DNA of 64,000 nucleotides, taken from contig NZ_AP022613.1 of the NCBI RefSeq assembly GCF_010730195.1, positions 4,216,001-4,280,000 on the forward strand. Direction: 5' to 3'. The stretch is from Mycobacterium conspicuum (GTDB taxonomy: Bacteria; Actinomycetota; Actinomycetes; Mycobacteriales; Mycobacteriaceae). Under the pieces are notes generated by a model. That model searched no databases, was not told the DNA's origin, and worked only from the letters and a program-made list of their open reading frames with translations. Positions 32,790-41,400 of the stretch are shown here, one piece after another (the stretch's first letter is position 1; every line of letters begins with the position of its first letter). The translations under genes were made by a program, and so were the position numbers.

Positions 32790-35700
32790 ATGAAACGGGG
32801 GACGGGCAATCCGTGGCGGCGACTCGGGTTGTCCGCGCGCGCCGGCTGGCTCGTGGTGGCCGTGTACGGCGTCGCGGATGTGTTGATCGTCCGGTATTCG
32901 GTCGACGAACTGGTGACGGTGGCGTGCGCCGCGTTCGCGGCGGCCTGCGCGGGTAGAGCCGTTCGCTTCGGCAGCGGGCGCCGCAGATACGGGTGGCTCG
33001 CGCAGATGGTGGCCCTCTCGGGCTGGGCGATCGGCGAGTTCATCTGGGCGGTCTATGACGTGCGCCCGGTGGTCGATCACGCCGCCCATCCGGCGGCGGC
33101 CGACGTGGTGCTCCTGCTGTATCCAATTGGCACCATGGCCGCGCTGGCGTTTTTGTCCAAGCTGTCCCGGCACAGTCCCCGGGGGAAGCTGGTGCTGGAC
33201 GGCCTCATCGTGTGGACCTCGCTGTTCGTGGTGTCGTGGGTGTTTGTCCTCGACCAACTTTGGCGCGAGAACAGCCCCGCCCGGCCCTCGACCGTGACCC
33301 ACGTCTTCGCCGATATCGTCCTCATCACCACGGCCATCGTGATGTTCTCCCGGGTTCGTCCCGGCGACCCGCCGAGCCGGGGCCTGTTGGCGGGCGGAGT
33401 CGCGATTATCTCCGTCGCCGACCTGGTGTTGATGTTCATGACCGGTGTCGGGAGCTTTCACACCGGCGATCTGGCCGGCGTGGGCCGGATCATCGGATTG
33501 GGAATGATCGCGTTGGCCGCGTTGGCCAACGTCAACGAAGCCCCCTCGACGGCCACCCGCAATGAGATCGCCTCCCGCGCCCGGCTGTGGCTGCCGTACC
33601 TGCCGTTGGTGTTTGCCGCCGCGGTCGCATTCGGCTACGCGCTAGGCCGCATGCATCACGGACCGCTGCTCGTCGGCCTGGCGATTCTGGTGAGCGCCGT
33701 ACTCGTTCGACAACTCGTCGTCCTGATGGAAAACCAGCGCTTGTTGTCCGAGGTGGCGCAGGAGGCTTTCAGTGACAGCCTGACCGGTCTGCCCAATCGG
33801 GCTCACTTCCTGCAGCGGTTGAGCCAGGCCGTCGCGCGCTCCGACGGCGACGCGGAGCCGGTCACGGTGTTGTGCCTCGACCTGGACAATTTCAAGTCGG
33901 TCAACGACGCCCTGGGCCATCCGGCTGGCGACGAGTTGCTCGTCCGGGTCGCCGGACGGCTCAGTGCGGCCATTGGGAACGACGGCACCGTCGCACGGCT
34001 CGGTGGCGACGAGTTCGCGATACTCATCGTGGGCTCCGTCGAAGAATCACAAGTGGCGGCCCGGCGCGTCCTCGATGCATTCAATACAGCCATGGTGATC
34101 GACGGCGTTCCCATCATGGTGCGCCCGAGCATCGGGTTCACCGTGGCCGCCTCGGCGGCGAGTTGGACCGTCGACCAGCTGCTGCGGCACGCTGACCTGG
34201 CGATGTACGCCGCGAAACGCGAAGGCGGGCAATGCATCCGCAGCTTCATTCCCGATCTGCCGTTCCCGTATACCTTTCCGCCATTCAGCGAGTCGGCGAC
34301 GGAGACCGTTAAGTCGTTGCACGCCAACGCTTCTGACAACGACGTAGCTGTGCTTTCCCGCGACTCGGCGGCGGGGGACGGGTCGAGCGATGCGCTTGCG
34401 ATCCAGTGGCCGCCGCCGGCGATCCGGGGTGTGTTGGCGGTGTTGGCGATCGGCGTGGTCGCCTACGCCGCGATGAGCGTGCTAGACCGAAGTTCCACGC
34501 ACAGCGGGACTTTCGGCATCGTGTTGTACACGGCGCTGAACTCTGTGGCGGCGTTGTTGATCGCGGTTCGGGCCCACCGGGTGGCGGCCGAGCGGGCGGT
34601 GTGGGCGCTGATCGCCGCGGGCATGGCGTGCTCGGCGCTGGGCGACGTCATCTATCTGTGGGTGCCCGACGGCCAGTCGCCGTCGTGGGCCGATCCGGCG
34701 TACCTGTTGTACTACCCGCTGGTCTATGCCGGACTGCTGCTGCTCGTGCGGGCCCGCCTGAAGCGGGCATCGATTCCGGTTCAGCTCGACTCCCTGGTGT
34801 GCGCGCTGACCATGGCCGCGGTGGCCGCGGCGCTGACGGCGGGCCCCATCCACGCGGCGGCCATGCACACCCCGGAGACCGTGCTGGTGGGGCTGATCTA
34901 TCCGTGGGGCGATCTGATCCTGCTGGCGCTGGCCGCCGGCATGCTGCCAATCCGCGCTTGGCGCAACGAGTTTCGCTTGATCCTGTTGCTCGCCGGATTT
35001 GTCTTATTCGCCCTGGCCGACACGGGGTACCTGTTCGAGACCTCGGCCGGTTCCTACCGGGTGGGCAGCCTGCTCGACGCCTGCTGGCCCGCCTCGTCGC
35101 TGCTGCTGGCGATGGCCAGCTGGACGCCGTCGTCGTCGGACATCCCGGCCCCCAGGCGCGGGCTCAGCCCCTACGTCACGTCGGTGACGTGCACCGTCGT
35201 GGCCCTCGTGATCACCGTCGCGGCGCACGATTCGCGGCTGGCGTCGACCCTGGCCGCGCTGAGCCTGATCGCGATCGCCGCGCGATTCTCGGTGACCTTC
35301 CGCGACGTCAGCATGTTGGCCGAGAACTACCAGCAGGCCATGACCGACGAGTTGACCGCGCTGCCCAATCGACGCTCGCTGGCGACGGTGTTGACCGGGG
35401 CGCCCGCGACGCCCACCCCCACGCCCGCGGAACCCGCGCCGGCGCCCAGGGCGCCGCCGCGGCGGGCGTTGCTGTTGGTGGATCTCTACGAGTTCGACGA
35501 GATCAACGACTCGGTCGGCCGGCGCTTCGGCGATGATCTGTTGCGGCACATCGCCAAACGGCTGTCGAGCACCCTGGGTGATGAGGATCTGCTGGCGCGC
35601 GCCGGGGATCATCTGTTCGCGATTCTGATGGCCGAGGGGACCGATCTGGTCGCCGCACGCGCGCAGGCCGGCCGTGTGCTCGAGGCGCTGAGCGAACCGT

Positions 35701-36659
35701 TCGCGCTGGACCCGATCACCGTTCAGGTCGATGCCCGTATCGCCATCGCGCTGTGTCCCGATCACTGCGAGCATCCGCAGGAGCTGCTCAATCGCGCCGA
35801 AACCGCGCTGCCGCACGCGAAAACGGCCGCAAGCAACATCGCGGTCTACGAGCCCGCGTTCGAGCTGTACCGCGAAAACGACCCGCTGCTCGTCGAGGAC
35901 CTGCGCGCCACCCTGTTCGACGGCGACCAGCTGACGGTGCATTACCAGCCCAAGATCAATGCCGCCGACGAAAGCGTGCACAGCGTCGAGGCGCTGCTGC
36001 GCTGGCAGCATCCCAGCCGCGGTCTGTTGCTACCCGAGGAATTCCTGCCCGCCGCCGAACGCGCCGGGTTGATGCGCAATGTGACCAACTACACGCTGGG
36101 CGTGGCCCTGGAACAGATCCGGTGCTGGCGTGCGGACGGCATCGCCGCGGCCGTCGCGGTGAACCTGTCGACGACGAATCTGCTCGACCTCGACCTGGTG
36201 GGCACGGTCGAGGGACTGCTGCGGATCCACGATCTGCCCGGCGAGGCGCTGATCGCCGAGATCACCGAGAGCGCCCTGGTCGACTCGGTGCGCTCGCGCA
36301 ATACCGTCGCCGCGCTGCAGCGCCTCGGCGTCCGCATCTCCTTGGACGACTACGGCACCGGATGGTCGTCGCTGGCCCGGCTGCAGGACGTCTCGGTGGA
36401 CGAGCTCAAACTCGACAAGATATTCGTGGCGCGACTGGCCCAGGACCCGCGATCGGTCGCCATCGTGCGCTCCACCGTCGCGCTGGCCCAAAGCCTGGGC
36501 GCCGAGCTGGTCGCCGAGGGCGTCGAAGACGAGATCACGTTGAGCGCGCTGCGGCGTTACGGCTGCGCGATCACGCAGGGGTTCGTGCACGGCCCGCCGA
36601 TGTCGGCCAACGATTTTCGGCAGTGGGTGGCGAGCCAGCGCGCGCCGGTGGAGGGGTAG
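32790..36659 (+). CDS. Membrane c-di-GMP enzyme with duplicated membrane-GGDEF modules and a C-terminal EAL domain
   Basis: A 1289-residue protein. Residues 1-320 hold about eight hydrophobic helices; GGDEF domain 1 (about 325-490) has DSLTGLPNRAHFLQRL and an intact LGGDEFAI, so it may synthesise c-di-GMP. A second membrane region of similar kind spans about 545-845. GGDEF domain 2 (about 850-1010) has TDELTALPNRRSL but AGDHLFAI in place of GGDEF, so it is probably inactive; it also carries a Pro/Ala insert. The EAL domain (about 1045-1289) keeps all catalytic motifs: VEALLRW, AVNLSTTNL, AEITESAL, LDDYGTGWSSL, LKLDK, VAEGVED and TQGFVHG, so phosphodiesterase activity is likely. No RxxD inhibition site precedes either GGDEF. 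ATG 32790 follows GGGAG by five bases; GTG 32775 is an alternative. I recall no Mtb gene at this site. Confidence 0.92.
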   Translation: MKRGTGNPWRRLGLSARAGWLVVAVYGVADVLIVRYSVDELVTVACAAFAAACAGRAVRFGSGRRRYGWLAQMVALSGWAIGEFIWAVYDVRPVVDHAAHPAAADVVLLLYPIGTMAALAFLSKLSRHSPRGKLVLDGLIVWTSLFVVSWVFVLDQLWRENSPARPSTVTHVFADIVLITTAIVMFSRVRPGDPPSRGLLAGGVAIISVADLVLMFMTGVGSFHTGDLAGVGRIIGLGMIALAALANVNEAPSTATRNEIASRARLWLPYLPLVFAAAVAFGYALGRMHHGPLLVGLAILVSAVLVRQLVVLMENQRLLSEVAQEAFSDSLTGLPNRAHFLQRLSQAVARSDGDAEPVTVLCLDLDNFKSVNDALGHPAGDELLVRVAGRLSAAIGNDGTVARLGGDEFAILIVGSVEESQVAARRVLDAFNTAMVIDGVPIMVRPSIGFTVAASAASWTVDQLLRHADLAMYAAKREGGQCIRSFIPDLPFPYTFPPFSESATETVKSLHANASDNDVAVLSRDSAAGDGSSDALAIQWPPPAIRGVLAVLAIGVVAYAAMSVLDRSSTHSGTFGIVLYTALNSVAALLIAVRAHRVAAERAVWALIAAGMACSALGDVIYLWVPDGQSPSWADPAYLLYYPLVYAGLLLLVRARLKRASIPVQLDSLVCALTMAAVAAALTAGPIHAAAMHTPETVLVGLIYPWGDLILLALAAGMLPIRAWRNEFRLILLLAGFVLFALADTGYLFETSAGSYRVGSLLDACWPASSLLLAMASWTPSSSDIPAPRRGLSPYVTSVTCTVVALVITVAAHDSRLASTLAALSLIAIAARFSVTFRDVSMLAENYQQAMTDELTALPNRRSLATVLTGAPATPTPTPAEPAPAPRAPPRRALLLVDLYEFDEINDSVGRRFGDDLLRHIAKRLSSTLGDEDLLARAGDHLFAILMAEGTDLVAARAQAGRVLEALSEPFALDPITVQVDARIAIALCPDHCEHPQELLNRAETALPHAKTAASNIAVYEPAFELYRENDPLLVEDLRATLFDGDQLTVHYQPKINAADESVHSVEALLRWQHPSRGLLLPEEFLPAAERAGLMRNVTNYTLGVALEQIRCWRADGIAAAVAVNLSTTNLLDLDLVGTVEGLLRIHDLPGEALIAEITESALVDSVRSRNTVAALQRLGVRISLDDYGTGWSSLARLQDVSVDELKLDKIFVARLAQDPRSVAIVRSTVALAQSLGAELVAEGVEDEITLSALRRYGCAITQGFVHGPPMSANDFRQWVASQRAPVEG

Positions 36660-37691
36660 CTAGAACAGCTCCTTGGCCAGCAGCTCCAGCGTCGCGACCC
36701 GCGCGGGCGCGGCGGTGGGATCGGTGCCGCGGTGCGCCGAGGCGACCGGGTGCACCATCACCTCGTCGACGTCGAAGCGCCGGGCCAGCGCCTGGAGTTG
36801 TTCGGCGGCCTCGGCGGGTGAGCCGACGACGGCGCGCTTGAGGCCGGCGTCGACGATGCGCTGCTGTTGTTCGGTGAGGGTGGCTTTTTCGGCTTCCTCG
36901 ACGAGCGGCACCGGCGTGAGCGGCTCCCCGGTGCGCAGCCGTGCCATCGTCTGCAGGTTGGGCAGTATCAAAGCCGTTGCCTCGCTTTTGGTTTCGGCCA
37001 CGGCGGCGTTGACGGTCAGGAACGTCAGCGGCTCGGATGTTATGGCCCTGGGCTTGAATTTTGCGCGATAGAGCTCGAGCGCTTCTTCGGTGCCCTGACC
37101 GGAGAAGTGGTGGGCGAAGACGTAGGGCAGCCCCTTGGCGGCGGCCAGATGCGCCGAGTACATCGACGAGCCGAGCAGCCACAGCCGCGGTTCGCTGGCC
37201 GCGGCCGGGGTGGCCTTGAGCCGGTAGTCCCCGGAGCGCAGCGGGACGATGACGCCGCGCGCGCTCATCAGCGCGGCCACGTCGTCGAGGTAGCTGGGGA
37301 AGTTCTCGATGTCGCGATCGTCATTGGTGCCGCGTAAGGCGTAGGAGGTCACCGGGTCGGAGCCGGGGGCGCGGCCGATGCCCAGGTCGATGCGGCCCGG
37401 GGCGGCGGCCTCCAGCAGCGCGAACTGCTCGGCCACCGCGAGCGGCGCGTGGTTGGGCAGCATCACCCCGCCCGATCCGAGTCTCAGGTGGGTGGTCTGC
37501 GCTGCCAGGTAGGCGATCAGCACCGGCGGGCTGGTGGCGGCGACGGACGGCATGTTGTGGTGTTCGGCGACCCAGTAGCGGGTGAAGCCCAGCCGGTCGG
37601 CGGCCTGCGCCAGCTTCACGGTGGCCGCCAGGGCGTCCGCGGTCGACTGGTCGGTGCGGACCGGGACGAGGTCGAGGACGGAAAGGCGCAC
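36660..37691 (-). CDS. LLM-class flavin-dependent oxidoreductase (MsnO8-like)
   Basis: A 343-residue luciferase-like monooxygenase. It opens MRLSVLDLVPVRTDQST, followed by DRLGFTRYWVAEHHNMP, the family-typical N-terminal strands and flavin-site region. LRLGSGGVMLPNHAPL and GRIDLGIGRAPGSDP are further LLM blocks, and residues about 200-220 have RLWLLGSSMYSAHLAA. The GTG at 37691 is chosen because it begins exactly at the first beta strand; the ATG at 37817 lies inside the upstream palindromic repeat. It may use FMN or F420; the sequence does not decide. Its stop lies directly against the stop of the GGDEF/EAL gene. Upstream is the repeat pair at 37751-37974. Confidence 0.88.
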   Translation of the reverse strand: MRLSVLDLVPVRTDQSTADALAATVKLAQAADRLGFTRYWVAEHHNMPSVAATSPPVLIAYLAAQTTHLRLGSGGVMLPNHAPLAVAEQFALLEAAAPGRIDLGIGRAPGSDPVTSYALRGTNDDRDIENFPSYLDDVAALMSARGVIVPLRSGDYRLKATPAAASEPRLWLLGSSMYSAHLAAAKGLPYVFAHHFSGQGTEEALELYRAKFKPRAITSEPLTFLTVNAAVAETKSEATALILPNLQTMARLRTGEPLTPVPLVEEAEKATLTEQQQRIVDAGLKRAVVGSPAEAAEQLQALARRFDVDEVMVHPVASAHRGTDPTAAPARVATLELLAKELF

Positions 37692-37750
37692 GACGGGGCT
37701 AACGCCGTGGGGTGCTTGAACGTTCCCGGGCTTTCGGCGGGTTGGGGGGC

Positions 37751-37974
37751 GTTCAGTGTGAGCGTAGGGCGGTAAATCGGCGATTTTTCCCGCCAAGGCT
37801 TCACACTCAACACCCACGATTCACACTCAACAGCGCTGCAGGCTCGGAGGGGGAAGCACGAGCTGGGGCGCGATCAGTGTGAACACAGGGGCTTTGAGTG
37901 TGAACGTAGGGCGGCGAATCGGCGATTTTTCCGCCAAGGCTTCACAATCAACGCCCACGATTCACACTCGACGG
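37751..37974. repeat. Two tandem copies of the palindromic intergenic repeat
   Basis: Copies at about 37751-37890 and 37891-37974 share with the 8.7-9.3 kb array the arms CAGTGTGAG/TTGAGTGTGA and TTCACACTCAA, the inner GGCGG..AATCGGCGATTTTTC..CGCC hairpin and the tail ending GTGTGAACACAGG. The first copy has an additional TTCACACTCAA half-repeat inside its right arm. They fill the 290-base gap between the luciferase-like gene and the FAD monooxygenase gene, both on the minus strand. No gene is present in bases 37692-37981. Confidence 0.85.
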
Positions 37975-37981
37975 CTCGCCG

Positions 37982-39112
37982 CTAGTACGTGCGCAGCGAT
38001 AGCGAGTTGACGATGGCCTCGAACTGCTCCTGCGAGATGGGCGCACCGCCGGGAATGTTGTCGGTGGCCAGGAACTGGGTGCGCACGGTGTAGCCGTGAA
38101 AGGTGCGGAAGTAGTTGCTGAAGGCGGCGCCGTGGTCGACCCAGCCGTCATGGGTGCTGGTTTTCAGCTCGCCGGCCAGAATGTAGGCGCCCAGCAGGGC
38201 GACGCTGGTCCCCTGCCCCGACAGCGGCGAGCAGCAGTACGCGGCGTCGCCCACCAGCGCCACCCGGCCGATCGACCAGTGGTCCATCACGATCTGCGAC
38301 ATCTCGTCGAAGTAGAAGTCCGGCGCCTCGCGCATGAGCTTCAGCAGCTGCGGGCGTACCCAGCCGTCGTCGGCCATCCGCCGTTCCACCTCGGCGAACT
38401 GGGCCTCGACGTCGCGGTAGTCGACCCGCAGGTCGGAGTCCATGAACCCCAACATGGCCCGGGCCTCAGTGTTGTTGCGCGCGCTGTACACCCCGGCCAT
38501 GCTGGTCTCGCCGTAGTGCCACTGCTGCCAGTAGTCGAGGTCTAAGAAGTTGGGCACGGTGAAGATCGCGGCGAATGTCCCCAGCCTTTTGACGAACATC
38601 TCCTCGGGGCCGAAGATCAGCCCCCGCACGTTGGAGTGCAGGCCGTCGGCGCCGATCACCAGATCGAAGCTGCGGGCGGGCGCGTTTTCGAACGTCACGT
38701 CGACCGCGGGCCCGCGGTTGTCAAGAGCGACGATGGTGTCGTCGAACAGGTACTGGGTGCCGTCTTGGGTTGCGCCGTAAAGCAATTCGACCAGGTCGTC
38801 GCGCAGCAGCTCGATGTCGGGGTTGTCGATGATGCCGCCGGTCGGTGTCGACTCGGTGTCGCGGGACAACTCGTTGCCGTCGGCGTCGACCATCGAAGAG
38901 CCGCGAATGTTTGTCTTGCGCTCGGCCGCGGCGGCCAGCAGCCCCATGCGGTCCAGCACCTGCAGCGCGGGACCCCGCACGTCGATGGCCTGACCGCCGG
39001 GCCGCAGGCCGGGATGGCGCTCCACCACGGTGACCGAAAAGCCATGCCGCGCAAGCCAATACGCCAACGTGGTGCCGGCCACGCTGGCGCCGGAAATCAA
39101 AACTTCCGTCAC
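37982..39112 (-). CDS. FAD-dependent aromatic-type monooxygenase (Rv1260-like)
   Basis: A 376-residue flavoprotein of the PHBH/TetX-like group. The FAD Rossmann motif is VLISGASVAGTTLAYWLARHG (residues 4-24 region), followed by VVERHPGLRPGGQAID. The second nucleotide motif VIGADGLHSNVR and the third, LVGDAAYCCSPLSGQGTSVAL, are in place. The enzyme probably hydroxylates a hydrophobic substrate with NAD(P)H and oxygen; the substrate is unknown. It starts at a GTG that overlaps the udgB stop by four bases (GTGA), so the two are translated together. It corresponds to Mtb Rv1260. Confidence 0.93.
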   Translation of the reverse strand: MTEVLISGASVAGTTLAYWLARHGFSVTVVERHPGLRPGGQAIDVRGPALQVLDRMGLLAAAAERKTNIRGSSMVDADGNELSRDTESTPTGGIIDNPDIELLRDDLVELLYGATQDGTQYLFDDTIVALDNRGPAVDVTFENAPARSFDLVIGADGLHSNVRGLIFGPEEMFVKRLGTFAAIFTVPNFLDLDYWQQWHYGETSMAGVYSARNNTEARAMLGFMDSDLRVDYRDVEAQFAEVERRMADDGWVRPQLLKLMREAPDFYFDEMSQIVMDHWSIGRVALVGDAAYCCSPLSGQGTSVALLGAYILAGELKTSTHDGWVDHGAAFSNYFRTFHGYTVRTQFLATDNIPGGAPISQEQFEAIVNSLSLRTY

Positions 39113-39945
39113 CGAATCCCCGCCTGCTTTCTCGCGTCCGTAAAAATGTCGTCGAGCATCGTCGGAGTCAACCTACCGGTGAACATATTTTGCTGGCTCG
39201 GGTGGTAGCAGCCGAGCAAACGCACACCGGATCCCAGCTCGGCCACCGCGCCGTGGCCGAACCGCGGCTTGCGCTGCGCCGGGGCGCCCGAGGCCCCCGC
39301 CATCCGCAGCGCGATCTGCCAGCCGAACCCGCCCAGGGCGACCACCACCCGCACCTGCTGGCGCACCAGCCGCCATTCGGCCTCGAGCCACGGCCAGCAG
39401 GTGTCGCGCTCGGCCGGTGTCGGGGCGTTGGCCGGCGGGGCGCAGCGCACCGGCGCGACAATGCGAATCTGGTTGGCCCGCAAGCCATCCGCGGCGTCGA
39501 CGCTGGTCGGCTGGTTCACCAGCCCGGCCCGATGCAGCGCGGCGTACAGCTGGTCGCCGGACCGGTCGCCGGTGAACATCCGTCCGGTCCGGTTGGCGCC
39601 GTGCGCGGCGGGCGCCAGCCCTACGATCAGCAGCCGCGGCCGCTCCGCGCCCCAGCCCGGCACCGGCCGTCCCCAGTACGGCTGGTCGGCGAAGGCGCGG
39701 CGCTTGACGCGGGCCACGTCTTCGCGCCAGGTGACCAGCCGCGGGCACGCCCGGCACACGCTGGACAGCGCGTCGAGTTCGCCGATCGATTCGACTTGGG
39801 CCGCCAGCGTTGCCACCGTCGCGGCGTCGCCGGCCACCGGGGTCCGCGGGGTGGCCGGGTCGCCCGGCCATCCGCTGCCGGGTCGCACCGGGGAGTCGAA
39901 GGGCAGGCCGGTGTTGGGGTGGGCGAGCACATGAACATCCTGCAT
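39109..39945 (-). CDS. udgB: Family 5 uracil-DNA glycosylase UdgB
   Basis: A 278-residue Fe-S uracil-DNA glycosylase that removes uracil and related bases from DNA. Iron-sulfur cysteines are visible in SVCRACPRLV, VRCAPP and ERDTCWPWL. The glycosylase motif LIVGLAPAAHGANRTGRMFT and the C-terminal LGCYHPSQQNMFTG, with the catalytic-loop His, match the UdgB group. The open frame continues far upstream through the tap gene on the other strand, but that part is a shadow. The ATG at 39945 opens MQDVHVLAHPNTGLPFDSP, similar to the start I recall for Mtb Rv1259. Divergent from tap with 72 bases between; coupled downstream to the FAD monooxygenase. Confidence 0.93.
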   Translation of the reverse strand: MQDVHVLAHPNTGLPFDSPVRPGSGWPGDPATPRTPVAGDAATVATLAAQVESIGELDALSSVCRACPRLVTWREDVARVKRRAFADQPYWGRPVPGWGAERPRLLIVGLAPAAHGANRTGRMFTGDRSGDQLYAALHRAGLVNQPTSVDAADGLRANQIRIVAPVRCAPPANAPTPAERDTCWPWLEAEWRLVRQQVRVVVALGGFGWQIALRMAGASGAPAQRKPRFGHGAVAELGSGVRLLGCYHPSQQNMFTGRLTPTMLDDIFTDARKQAGIR

Positions 39946-40017
39946 GCGCAGCGTGTCTCGGGCGAAATTCGGTCGCCGCCGACCCGGCGTTGGCGCTAAA
40001 TTCACCCCCGATATCCG

Positions 40018-41265
40018 ATGACCAGCACCAGCCGCGGCCCGGCGCTTTTGATCCTGTTCGCCACGCTGGTGGCGACGGCGGGTACCGGCATCTCGATCGT
40101 CGCGTTCCCGTGGCTGGCGCTGCAGCACCACGACAGCGCGCGCGACGCGTCGGTGGTGGCCGCGGCCATGACGCTGCCGCTGGTGTTGTCCACCCTGATC
40201 GCCGGGACCGCGGTCGACTTCTTCGGGCGCCGCCGGATCTCGCTGGTCTCCGATTCGCTGTCCGGCACGGCGGTGGCCGTCATCCCGCTGACCGCCCTGG
40301 TGTTCGGTGCGGACGCGATCACGCTGGTGGAGCTCGCGGTGCTGGCCTTCCTGGCCGCCGGTTTCGACCCGGCCGGCACGACGGCGCGCCAGTCGATGCT
40401 GCCCGAGGCCGCGGCCCGGGCCGGCTGGTCGCTGGACCGCACCAACAGCATCTACGAGGCGATTCAAAACCTGGCGTACATCGTGGGCCCGGGCGTCGGC
40501 GGTCTGATGATCGCCGCGGTGGGCGGGATCAACACGATGTGGGTCACGGCGGGGCTCTTCGGGCTGTCTTTTTTGGCGATCGCGGCGATGCGGCTCGACG
40601 GCACCGGCAAGCCGCACCACGCGACCCGGCCCGCGGGGCTGGTCTCCTGGGTCGTCGAAGGTTTCCGGTTCGTCTGGAACGTGCGGGTGCTGCGCACCCT
40701 CGGGCTGATCGACCTGGTCGTGACGGCCCTGTACCTGCCGATGGAAAGCGTGCTGTTTCCGAAGTACTTCACCGACCGGCACCAGCCCGCCGAGTTGGGC
40801 TGGGCGTTGATGGCGCTCGGGGCCGGCGGCGTCACGGGCGCGCTGGGCTACGCGGTGCTGTCGAAATACACGCGGCGGCGCACCGCCGTGCTGGTTGCCA
40901 CGCTGACCTTCGGCGCGGCGACGGCCGGCATCGCGTTTCTCCCGCCGCTGCCGGTGATCCTGGTGCTGTGCGGCGTCACCGGCCTGGTGTACGGGCCGAT
41001 CCAGCCGATCTACAACTACGTGATGCAGACCCGGGCGCCGCATCGGCTGCGCGGCCGGGTGGTCGGGGTGATGACGGGGCTGCCCTACGCCGCGGGACCG
41101 CTGGGCCTTCTGGTGGCCGGTCCCCTGACCGACGCGGCCGGGCTGACCGTCACGTTCCTGGCGCTGGCGGTGCCGATCCTGGTGGTCGGGTGCGTCGCCT
41201 GCGCGCTGCCGTCGCTGCGTGAGCTGGACCGCGCGCCGGAGGACACAATGCGCTTTGAAACTTGA
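40018..41265 (+). CDS. tap: Tap-family multidrug efflux pump (MFS)
   Basis: A 415-residue major facilitator transporter with about 12 hydrophobic helices, collinear with Mtb Tap (Rv1258c), which exports tetracyclines, aminoglycosides and other drugs by proton antiport. Visible features include AFPWLALQHHDSARDASVV, the loop 2-3 motif AGTAVDFFGRRRISLVSD, ARQSMLPEAAARAGWSLDR and the highly conserved LYLPMESVLFPKYFTDRHQP. The C-terminal half keeps YGPIQPIYNYVMQTRAP and RGRVVGVMTGLPYAAGPLG. The start ATG at 40018 gives a short cytoplasmic N-terminus. It is complete, with a hairpin terminator after the stop. Confidence 0.95.
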   Translation: MTSTSRGPALLILFATLVATAGTGISIVAFPWLALQHHDSARDASVVAAAMTLPLVLSTLIAGTAVDFFGRRRISLVSDSLSGTAVAVIPLTALVFGADAITLVELAVLAFLAAGFDPAGTTARQSMLPEAAARAGWSLDRTNSIYEAIQNLAYIVGPGVGGLMIAAVGGINTMWVTAGLFGLSFLAIAAMRLDGTGKPHHATRPAGLVSWVVEGFRFVWNVRVLRTLGLIDLVVTALYLPMESVLFPKYFTDRHQPAELGWALMALGAGGVTGALGYAVLSKYTRRRTAVLVATLTFGAATAGIAFLPPLPVILVLCGVTGLVYGPIQPIYNYVMQTRAPHRLRGRVVGVMTGLPYAAGPLGLLVAGPLTDAAGLTVTFLALAVPILVVGCVACALPSLRELDRAPEDTMRFET

Positions 41266-41278
41266 TGGCGCCGGTGAT

Positions 41279-41302
41279 ACCGCCCGGCTGGTGTCGGGCG
41301 GT
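41279..41302 (+). terminator. Hairpin terminator after tap
   Basis: A perfect 8-base stem, ACCGCCCG (41279-41286) and CGGGCGGT (41295-41302), with an 8-base loop, sits 13 bases past the tap stop. It is nested in a weaker outer pairing (GGTGATAC/GTGATATCGCC). No T-run follows. It lies before the GTG-started dehydrogenase gene at 41401. Confidence 0.65.
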
Positions 41303-41400
41303 GTGATATCGCCAGCGAGGTCAACTTTTAAAAGATGTTATGCCTGATCCTCAGTGGCAGGTGAGACTGATGTGACTCGGTGTCCGCGTAGGATCTGAGC

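Noticed and set aside
37692..37817. N-terminal extension of the luciferase-like oxidoreductase to the ATG at 37817
   Set aside because: The extra residues are translated from the palindromic repeat. The protein fold begins exactly at the GTG at 37691.
39946..41043. Upstream extension of udgB on the minus strand
   Set aside because: It is antisense to tap, Arg/Gln/Pro-rich and without domain content. The family domain begins after the ATG at 39945.
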